From NCBI RefSeq assembly GCF_905220415.1, contig NC_059561.1, positions 5,658,001-5,722,000 of the forward strand: a DNA stretch of 64,000 bases, given 5' to 3'. The notes under the pieces are model-generated. The model ran no database searches and was not told where the DNA came from. It saw only the letters and a list, made by a program, of their open reading frames with translations. The position numbers and the translations under genes were made by a program. Origin of the DNA: Colias croceus. Taxonomy: Eukaryota; Arthropoda; Insecta; Lepidoptera; Pieridae. Positions 28,901 to 40,900 of this stretch are shown in pieces; the first letter of the stretch is position 1; each line of letters begins with the position of its first letter.

Positions 28901-31900
28901 TCACTCTTGCATAAAACCGACATTTTCTATATAAAACAATACAATTTCATTAGCACTTCAGTGCTAACGAACGAACGAAACAAAATGCGTTTCTTATCTC
29001 TTATCACCTTGCTTTGCCTAGCGGCTGCCGCGAGCGCGCAGAGCCACGACTTGGTTCTTGGCCAGGCTACATACGGTGACGTCATCATTTTTAAACAAAA
29101 TGAATACAAATATGGATTCCCCTTCATGGTAAGAACTAGTATCATCGAGTACCCAGAACCAGGGCACAATAACTTCGCCTACATCAAAGCGATTTACATC
29201 AAGGACAATGAAAGAGACGGTACTGGTGGCTACCCGACCATTTCAGCGGGAGGTATTGGACAACGCTTCGCGAAAATCAAGTTGAAGAGCCAGAGAGGCA
29301 ACGGATTTAACTTTACAGTGACGATCTATGGAAGATACTAGGCAGTCATGTGACCCTGGTACTAGTGAAAGTATTTTGTGCCATTAGAGAAATTAGGTTT
29401 TTAATTTAATTTATTTGTTGTTAAATTATCATCGTGTATAAGTATTAAAAAGTGAGATTTGTACAATGGCTTTTTTTATTTTGTCCCCCTATAGGTACTG
29501 TTTGATAAATTAACTTTATTATAACGCCTATGGTGTCTGAAAAACTATTCTAGACTGTTATAGACTTTCAGCTTTCTAACGTATACTTTATTCCGACTTT
29601 TAAAATAATTTCGTAAAATTATAAAGGTATAAAATATTTTTGATCACTCATGTCTTTCTTTCTTTCTTTCATTGCTGACTATCATTTGAACACAATATAC
29701 TTAGTGAAATAATTTAAACTCACCTAGATGTTACATACAAAGCCAGATTTTATTAAAGCTTTTTTCATCAGGAAAACCTATTTTTTTACCTCCGTGTTAT
29801 TTGACGAAAGAAAAAAACAAAAAATACGTAAATCTTGTTTGCTCAAAACTTCCACGGTAATTTTAATAATAGATAAAAAATTATAAAGTATCTGTATACT
29901 TAGTTTATCAAAATATAAATATCTTATTGTATAGCTAACAGTTACTTTGAACAAGCGACAATTTATTTAGTCTGTGTGTTTTCCTTAATTTCTCTTTAAC
30001 GTTAGAACCATAGGTTAGAACAGTTGTGTAAACAAAATTACATCAATTTTTAATACTCGCTCTACTTTTAAATCGTTCTACATTTCCAAGAAGATTTATT
30101 AAACACTCTGATAGTTCCATGTAACGTTATCTCATATTTAATTATATGCCATTAGGCTGATATCCTAAGGTGTAAGTTACTTTGGAATGTGGTCAGACCT
30201 CTTTACTGATGTTAAATTCAAATCTTTTAAAAGGAAAGATCCCTTTAAGGTATCTTATCCTTTCGCTAAAGTATAGATACATTTTTAATTCATATAAGTC
30301 TCAGAGATATTTTAAATTACTAGATTTATTTCAAAATCTGATGTAAACGGGAAATAACAATATGACTTAGAATAATAGAAATGTATTTTGAAAGCAAACA
30401 TTTAAAGATAAGATTGTTGATGTTCATTTAAAATAATATTTACATACCCAATGCTACTGATTACACTGAATAATTATTATAGAATCCATACTAATATTAT
30501 AAATGCGAAAGTAACTCTGTCTGTCTGTTACTCAATCACGCCTAAACTACTGAACCAATTTGCATGATATTTGGTATGGAGATATTTTGATACCCGAGAA
30601 AGGACATAGGCTACCTTTTATTGCGAAATATGTACCACGGGCGAAGCCGGGGCGGACTTCTAGTAGTATATAAAGTCATTAACATTTCCCAAATTATTCC
30701 AGAAATAATAAATTTATAAGGACGGATTAAAAATACGTTGAATCTTGTAGAGCTTTGTAATTTCGCATGCAAAAGCAAATTAAGCCATTGTTGATTGTAT
30801 ACAGTAGAAACTGAATAAAAACCTTATTAATTTTACGTCGAATAATTGATATATTGATATTTTTAATTTCTTTGAGAAATGCGGGTCAGCTAGTAAATTA
30901 ATAAAAATTTATTCTGTATACTACAAACTATTAATTTTATTATTTGAATGTTCTCAAGATAATTATTTTTAATGTCGCATCACAATATTAATGCTATGAC
31001 TATAATATTTAATTACAATATATACCTACCTATTGTAGTAATTCCCTACTAGATATACTTATAATTTGAGTTGTAGGTACTTAAAAATAACGTGTTTTTT
31101 ATTTCAGCAACATGGGCCTGCTAGAATTCGAGGAATGGTCGAATCAGCCAAACCTTTTCTCTGAAAAATCTCGTGTATGCGCCAGAATCCACGGTCTTAC
31201 ACCTGGCCAGCGACGCATATGCCGGCGACATAAGGACCACATGCCAGCAGTCAGCGCTGGCGTTCGACAGGGCATCACTGAATGCCAGTATCAGTTCAAA
31301 ACTCGGAGATGGAACTGTACTGTGACGGGGGATGAGACTGTCTTCGGCCCTCTGACATTGATTGGTAATGCAATAGATGTTTCAAATAAAGTTGCTGCCT
31401 ATGGCGCTTGTTACAAAAAATCGGGCCCTTACACCACGCATATTATCTTAAATCAAATTTGCATCATCAATGGTCAAGTAAAATTGTTCTATTAGTTTAG
31501 GCTTCTGATATTCATATATTTCTAGTTAGTTTTTAAAAAATATCTAAAAATGCTTCCTCTCATAACGTATTGTGCAAATAAAAACTTTTATATATTTTAT
31601 TCCCTTCTCTTAAATGCTGATAAAAACCCGGTTATTTAAATTATAATATGAAAAAATCTGCACCTGAACTAATACGATAGTTTTCTGTAAATTGTTAAAA
31701 AGATTTGAATTATTTCCCCAAACGTGTCATCAAAACCCTGTTAGCTACAAGCTATTTTTATCCCTATAACAATAAAACGAATAAGCTAGAATCGCGTACA
31801 ATCAAGTGCAGCCATAGCTTACCTCAAGAAGCATAAATCTCACTTAAGCGATGTCGACACGGTGTCGCCTCTAAGTGATTTATACTTTGGTTTTATTTCT

Positions 31901-34900
31901 CGTAACTTGAAGTGCGGCCAAGCTGGATTATCTGCTTATTTAAATGTTTATTCCCAGTTAATATCTTGAATGAGAACTTTTTGCAGGTAATGTCAACATT
32001 AGATTTCTTTGTGGTAATTAAATGAAGTATTTTGACATGGATATTTGACATAATATTATGTGCTTCAAGATGATGTGCTTCTTATAACTCCATGTCCATG
32101 AAATAACTATTTAATAACTTACTTCTTAGGCTTACTTATATTAAGTTTTATGGTCTGTTTTTGTTCAAAAAGTCGTGCAAAATACTACTGAAAAATATAA
32201 ATTGGTATGAAGGTAGCTTGAAATAAGTTATTCTTAATCTTTTCCTTCAACCTTCATTCTATAATCGCTTAAATTAAAGTGAATTGGCATCAGAGTCAAG
32301 TTAAAGCAAAGAGTAGAGTAATACATATGAGTTAAAGACAATGAGTAATGAAGAAAGTGAAAGATTTATTGGTGAGCTGAATTAAACTATGGAATATATT
32401 GGAGGAAGCCCGGAATGGTAAATTTCAACATTAGATGTTTTTATGCAGAATTTTATGTATTGCGTAGAATAAAATGCAACTTAATTCTTATATGTAGTAA
32501 CTAAGTAGACCGTATATAATGTTATATATATATCTTCCTTGTACATATATTTCGTTTTACCAAACTAAAAATATTTAACAAATATATATAATTTGACTAA
32601 AACATTGTATATGACCATAATATTATGATCTAATCTTTACGTGCTCAAACGGTATTAATATTTTTGTACTTACACAAAAATCCAGCATCTTTTACCGTGA
32701 CATATAAAAGTTACGTAACAAATATCATTTCCATTTACATTTTCCTCACTATTATTTTAGTACTACCTATTAAGTATTTTAGTCTAAGCTTATTTCACAG
32801 CATCCAGAGAAACAGCATTCACCCACGCAATCACATCAGCAGGCGTGTCGCTAGCCGTATCGCGAGCTTGCCGCGACGGTCGCTTGGCGTCTTGTGGGTG
32901 CAGCCGCGCGGCGAGGCCGAGGCATTTGCATACCGACTGGGTGTGGGGCGGCTGTGGGGACGATCTTGAGTATGGCTACAAGTACGTATTATGTGATTGT
33001 ACCTTTTTATGGGATGGGAATTTCAGTAAGATAATCTGTATACTTTTTTATTAAGTAGTTAGTACTACTGTACTAGCCGTTATGTAGCTTTGTAATGGTA
33101 ATATAATAATTATTAATTTAAACTCGATCGAGTAATAATTTTTGAGTTACATCGAAACAAACAGTTAAGAGTGATACTTTCATTGAATAACAAACAGTTA
33201 TTCAATGAAAGTATCATGAACATAATTACTTAGTTGTGCGAAACCATATGTGCGAAACGGTCTTAATTTTATTTATTTACCTTTCAGTACAAAGTCTTAT
33301 CAGGAGTTACCCTCCTACAAAACTTTATACCAATTTTTATAGCGAGTTAGAATGTACGTATTAATAAATTATTTTTCATTATTATTTTAAAGATTAATGC
33401 GTCCATTTTAATTAATGTTGTCAGGTAATCAATTAAACCTCGGTTACCTGCGTTACCACCTGACGCACCGTATACCTGTCTACTAGGATCTCATAAAATA
33501 GCAGAGGGATATTTTACCTGTTTTCAGAGTCATTTCCTGTGGGAACATTCACGCTTTCCCTTTCCATTCACGTGAAAATAATATTTTGTCCCTCTCCTAC
33601 ACACCTGGGGAAATGGGAAATTCGGATACAAAGTGCGCTTGTGGGATGATTGCTATTACTTTCACACCCCCGAAAATCTATATTTTCCTACTCGTTTTTC
33701 CCTGTCATTGTTGTGTGAATGTATGAGAATATTACTACAGACTCAATAGTACCTTTCTCAGAGGGAGAGAAAATATTATTCACCTGCCTGAATTTCACGT
33801 CGCGCCTGTGTAAATTCAACGTGAAAGGTAGATAATATCTACACCTTTACATTTATGATTTCCTGGTATTCAGGTGAGATGTAAGACAGGTAAAAATTCA
33901 CCTGAGCTCTTCAGATTCGCGGTTTTTTTTACAAAACGTTTAAATTAAATATTTCTCCGTACCTGTGCTTATTTTTCATTAATGACAAATATCTTTAAAT
34001 TATAATATCGTATCGTATTTGTCAACGTATTCTCATACCTCCAAAAGGGACAAATTTTATAATCCTGTTTTATGTTAGCAAACGGCACATAAATAAATTA
34101 ATAGATTAAAACATTATTTCTATCATTACCTGTACCTGTTAATAATTAATTTTTATGTTACCTGACAACACAAATGAGCTGTCAGAAGGTCTTCACTCAT
34201 GTCAAAGCATGGTAGAAGACAGATTTAGTACTAGGGCTCCTCAATAACGTAAGAGGTGGAAATCGTACCTACAAGCATTTTCCTCGCAACTTTTCACTGA
34301 GAAAGACTTTATTTTGTTATGAAAACGTAATAGAGAAGATAAAGTACTTATTAATATAAATTAATAATCTAACTATTGAAAACTATACTTATATGTAATA
34401 ATGTTTAGCAAATTATTATGAAATAGGTTAGTTAATTACATTAAAAAAATTACAATTTTCAGAGTCTTGATCGATCATGATAGATCCTACGAAATTACAT
34501 GATAAATCTATTATCTAACTTAAATAATATAAAACATATTCTCGATACTTATTAAAATGTTTTAGTCTCACTCTGTGAAAATACTTATATTATATTTTTA
34601 TGTTTGAAAACCACAGACCGTAGAAGTTCATATTAAAAAAAAGTGTGTGTACTTATGTACTATTAGAAGTTAATATACTTCCTTGATGGAAATAAAATAC
34701 TAGAATATTATACAACTTGAACATAGTTATCAATTTTCATACCACTTAGAACTAACTTCATGCTGAAATTGATATTTTTTGTTTTATGGCATTCAAATGC
34801 CATATATGCATTTATGGCATTCAAATGCCATATATGCATTTATGGCATTCAAATGGCATATAAATTTTATTTATATACCTAACTTCATGCTGTTAAATTT

Positions 34901-37900
34901 AGGTGTCGGTGTGCGCGCGCATCGTAAAAATTCGATGTCATCATTTTTCTCCATCGCGCCAAAAGAAGTATACTTAACTTCAAAAAATTGATGTCGTATT
35001 CAAAAAAAATATTACCTAATTTATAAATTAAGTTCATAATTATTTTGACCTAAATAAGTAAAAGAAAAATGATTTGAATGACACTAAATTACTGGATTTT
35101 TTATTGTAAAAAGTTTTATAACTTTATAAATTTCAAAGAAATTTAGTTATTTTGATACGGCACCATTTTCCATTACCAAAGTTCCTGATCGTCGGGCGAT
35201 GAAGGAAATATTCTGAAAAAGTAATACAAGTTTATAAGTACAACACATACCTACACATTTGACTTTTGAGTAACCCTGCCAATACATTCACTACGAACCG
35301 ACCCATCCCATTGGCGGATCAAGTGTATTTTGACATGCGCAATGAATGGAATTTAGAGCAAGAGTCAAAGTTTTGAGGTTATTTTACCAGGATAACATAA
35401 ATCCATAGGGAATATTCGCGGAAATTGGTAGTTCGGAGTTCGTATCGGCCTTTTATATCAATTTTCCAATGTGCCATTCAGTACGCCGTTAGTATCCAAA
35501 GGGAGAGTATGTCTGAAATTTTACTCAACAGCTCGTAGACACGACGATTCGCCTGAAATGCTGAAAATTTTCTCCTATGTCACTGGGAGAACATGAGTAG
35601 TGAGGAAAATGAGTAAATTCGATTGGAAACGTTACACAGGTTTTCTCTGTCTGTAGTGAGTGAAGTGGGTGGAGTTAAATGGTTTCACACACACCACTAA
35701 ACATTTTTAGGGCTGAGTCGGCGACACGGATTCATTTTGTTAGACTAAAAATGACTGTTTTGTGAAAGTGGTTTTAAATACATATCTAATGAATTCACGG
35801 CAAACCTTATTCGTAAACCTATCATTTTGCATTGTCAAGTGTATGCACAGTGTCCCGTGAAAGAAGTCATATTTCAATAAGTAGATTTTTTGTCAGCCCC
35901 GAACACTTCCAAAAGAGTAAAAGAGTAATATTTTTCATATAAATTATTATGAGTGACATCCCTAGCAGCAAAGGTTTTTTATCATGAATAGGGGAGGGGC
36001 ACTTTAAAAAAGCTTTTCCAATATTTTGCCCGTTTGAATTTTCTTCATGAGGGTAGCATGAAGCAAAGGAGTTAAGGCATGTTAGGAATTTGGAAAAGAA
36101 TGGTTAAAATATGTTGGGAAACGGGGAGAAAACGCCGTTTACTTCATAAAGGAGATTTTCCCGCATTCGAGTATTTTTATTACCAGGCGAACAAGAATTG
36201 TTAGAAGGTTCTAAGGAATGTGGCGGGTCGGGAACGCTTCGTTGGAATTTTCTTTAGAAGAAATTTTTATAAGAAAGCTATTTGAATTTTAAAGCTTTTA
36301 TCGGAGTTGCTTTATTTAAATACCTATTCTAAAAATATTATACCTTTTTAATCACTCTTTTAAATATTTGTTAACAATGAATGTAAGTATAAAGCACGGG
36401 AATAATAGTAAAAATAACTACTTAATTTAAATAACCGGAAACAAATAAATAAAAATAATATAAATACTATAAACACAGCTATAAACACACAACAACAACA
36501 CTACACAGATAGAAATTACAAACACCATTCTTTTTAATTACAAATCCAAATAAAATACTTATATGAATGAAAATGTTCACTGCACAACTCTTTGAGTCCC
36601 GGATAATCGGATTTCATTCACCCGGATAACCCCGGTTAACCTTTTTAAGCGAGCTTAAATCCGCCTTTGATACCAGGATCTCACAACCAGTAAGGAGGTA
36701 TGCTGATAACTAAATAGTTACAGAAAAATCACATTCTCATATTTTAATCTAAGATACATACTTTAAGAAAACACTCAAATAATGTGGATAATAACTATTT
36801 GTAAAATACACAGTCGTGCTTATTAAAGTTTTATTATTGTGAAAGCTTTCCCAAAGCTAATTTTTTCTCGGAATCGATTTCGTAGTTAAGGGTTGGGGGC
36901 TAAATGGGCGTGGCTTGTTGCATCCAACCCTCCATATTTCCATCTCGCTCGGAAAATGTTTCAGGTACCTACCAGGGCTCGCATAGCCGTGAAAATCTCT
37001 ACGAATCTCTCCTCATCGGCAACTTTACTTTGTTACTACTTGAATGACGATAAAAAATTATCCTAATAATTAATTAGGTAGGTATTCTAATCATAAATAA
37101 TCAGATACCTAACAATTTAATATTTTATTTAAATCGGGAATACAAGACAAAATATAGTTTCAAAAGGCGCATGAGTCACATTCAAAAGTTTTATAAGCTG
37201 TTTACAGGAATTGTGCTGTTTTAATATTTTTCCAAGATGAATAATGTTGGCATTTAGTAGTTCGTGGACGTTGTAAAACACAAAACAAAGTCTTTTATAT
37301 CTAATATTTATTTATTTTAAACATTTTACATAAAATAATACTTAAGTGACAACTTAACAATTTATTGAATTTTAGGTAAGTACCTAAGTACTTAATTGTA
37401 GCTTACAAATAAAAATATTAACGTCAAAAAATTTTGTCTAATCGCGCACCAAAAAACAAAGTGCGGTAAAAACTTACTGAAGTTACACAATTTCTGAAAA
37501 AAGTCACTAATTCATGCGCTTGTATAGAGCAAGTTATTTTAAATTTTTCGGTGGTCCCAATTGCAATGGCAAGATTTAATACGCGTGTGGTGAAACTGTA
37601 CCTTAATATCTCCCAAATAAAGTTTTAAATCAAATTCACATAATTATGCTAATGCGTTAAGACATTTTGATTCTACACACGTATCATTAATGAGCTGATT
37701 AAAAAAATCCACAGCTTATTAAAATAATGATTGTACCAGGTTTACAGAAGGTTTCGTAGATGTCCGTGAGCGCGAGCGGAAAGTGAAACGCGGGAGCCGC
37801 GAGCAGGGGCGGCAGCTTATGAACAGGCACAACAACGAGGCTGGAAGACGGGTGAGTTGCAAAATATACGTAACTAGCTTTCCGCCTGCGGCTTCGCCCG

Positions 37901-40900
37901 CGTTTTCAAAGAAATACCCGTTCCCATGGGATTTCCGGGATAAAACCTAGCCTATATTACTCGTGGATAATGTAGCTTTCGAATGGTGAAAGAATTTTTA
38001 AAATCGATCCAGTTGTTTATGAGCCTATTCATTACAATCAAACAATAAACAAAGTTTTCCTCTTTATAATATTAGTGTAGACTGTAGATAATGTAGTTAG
38101 GTACATTGTATTAAAAATTAAAATTATTAAAACACACAGACGTATTATTTTGTTCGCTCTATTTGTAAACAAAGAATGCTCACAACTCGCAAGCGTCTTC
38201 TTGTGTCAAATGATGATAATAATTAGGTACCTTAACATAAAGACGGTAGACCGTATATCAAGTATATAACTATCAGTTTCATGTAAATCATTAGACAAAT
38301 AATCTCCAAGGCTCATGAAAGTGTGGCGCAAGGGCCTTCAAGAAGATAGAGCAAAAACGTATACTGCAACTTGCAAGCTTAATTAATTTCGAGTATAAAT
38401 TAAATACACAGTATTGTAACTTTTACATATTGTATAGAATAATTCAATTTCACTTCAATTTAGAAGAATAAAATTATTGTACCTAATCAATGAATTTTTG
38501 CTCGTTTTATCATTCTTAAAAGCTGACCAACTCACTATTCGTTTCTATGCTAGCTAGAATAAGAATGTAAAAAATGTACAAGTATGCAATAAATTAAGAG
38601 ATAAGTCCATAGGATTTGTTTTTAAAGCAATTTCATATATTTAATAAGAATATGTTTTGCTAAAGTCATAATATCAGCACATTTATAAGGATTGCCGTCG
38701 ACATTTCGGATTAGCGTCCCTCGTACTTAGCATAAATTATATAGGATAGGTACTTTGAAATAGTTCTGTAATTCGGTATTTAAATTAGTTTCTAGCATAT
38801 AGAGTTCAAGAATATATATTTTCCTAGATAATGTTTAAACAAGACATTGTAAATTGATCAAGTAGTTACTGTTATGACGATTGAGAAAAAAAAACAACAA
38901 GCAACATTGAAATATATGTACTATATCCTTTACTTTTTTAAAGACATTATGATATTATATTACCTATGTACTTATAACATAATAATATTATGTAAATAAT
39001 AAATAATGTCCTACATGAGCCCCAAAATATGCATAATATTATTTTAGAACTGCATTTTTTGTATAAAAACATCAATTTATAATTAACATGGATGAAAAAC
39101 AATGAAGTAATAGTCAAGTCAGGGAATTTTAAAAAACTTTAAATATTTATTCTATATATTTTGTGAAAATTAAGTACTTACATATTAAAAAATAAAAGTT
39201 TTTCGTTGTCTAAATAGTAAGTACTTACCTATTTTTATTTTTACCAGGCCGTCATAAAGAAGTCGCGAGTTACATGCAAGTGTCACGGCGTCTCTGGCTC
39301 CTGCAGCCTCATCACGTGCTGGCAGCAACTCGCTACTTTCAGAGAGATTGGTAAGTATAATATTCAGATATAATTCGTATTTAATACTAGCTTACCGCCC
39401 GCGGCTTCGCCCGCTTTGTCTAAAACCTAATAAATAATATACTAAAACCTTCCTCTTGAATCACTCTATCTATTAAAAAAACCGCATCAAAATCCGTTGC
39501 GTAGTTTTAAAGATTTAAGCATACAAAGGGACATAGGGACGGAAAAGGCGACTTTGTTTTATACTATGTAGTGATTAAATAAACAAGAAGTGTCTATTAG
39601 ATATGTCTTTATGAAGTTCCTAGCCGTTGTTTTTGGGTTAATCTATTTGGTTTTCTCAAGAGGTAGTGATCCATTGAAAGATTGATTATTATTTGGATAA
39701 AGGAAATTAAAAAAATAACTTCAGCAACTTATTTGATGTCGACCAACGAACGATTGTACAAAAATCTAACATTTTAATTGATTTAAAAAAACACGGTTGA
39801 CGGTTGATGCAAAATAAATAGGTATGTATGATGCTGAAAATACAAAATATAGGTACATTATACAGTAATTTTTGTATATTAGTGTAACGAATAATACTGT
39901 AATAGGTACATATTAGGTATAGTTTCAAAAATAATTTTCGCACGGTGCATGAATTAATTGCTTCCATGGGAGTCGACAGAGAAATAATGATGCTCATTAC
40001 TTCTTCAATAGCCGTCGAGTTCAGAATCGAGTCAATTTAGAGTCAATAAATTTGACTGGCTTTGCTTTGTTTCCTTTGTTATTGCGACTTATCTTACATT
40101 CATTTCTACTTTATTAATTTATCTTGAGTCACGGTAAATAGATGCCTAGGTACATAATATCTACTTTGCTTGAGATAAACACCTATAAGCAAAAGAAAAA
40201 AAAATGGTTCGTTGTAATGTACCTATTTATCTCCGCTTGGATTATTATTTATTATCATTAAAAGGTAAACTGTTAGAAATATAGAAAAAGTAAAAAAATG
40301 TGTACCTATCCGGGAGGACCCTCCGGGGCGAACAGCCAGTAGGAATTTTAAGCTATTGCATAGCTTCTATCGCGGGCCTTGAGCGCGGGGACAGAATCGA
40401 GAAATTCCGTAACGAAAAAAACCTCACGCTCCGCACTCCGATGGGCGGAGGTGTGGCTTGAAGGCATAGCATGCAATAGCTTTACCGCGGCAGTCCCCGA
40501 GTGCCACATGTCGTTTTTATTTTTTTACTATTAAAACTTTGATCCATACTTCCATACTAGTATTATAAATGCGAAAGTAGATAACTCTGTCTGTCTGTCT
40601 GTTACTCAATCACGCCTTAACTACTGAACCAATTTGCATGAAATTTGGTATAGAGATATTTTGATACCCGAGAAAGGACATAGGCTACTTTTTACCCTGG
40701 GAAATAGGATAGATTTTATCCCGGAAATCCCACTGGAACGGAAACTATGCGGGTTTTTCTATGACTGCGCGGGCGAAGCTGCGGGTGGAAAGCTGGTCAA
40801 AACATAAATTTGAATCGTAACAGACGAAAACAAAAAAAAACAAAGGACATCGAAATTAAAAATATCGATCTATCCCTCCCGATACCAGGAGAGCATGATC

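Noticed and set aside
32664..33054. Two overlapping plus-strand ORFs across Wnt5 exon 3
   Set aside because: One is out of frame and the other reads the true exon but runs through both splice sites. The spliced Wnt5 exon explains the signal.
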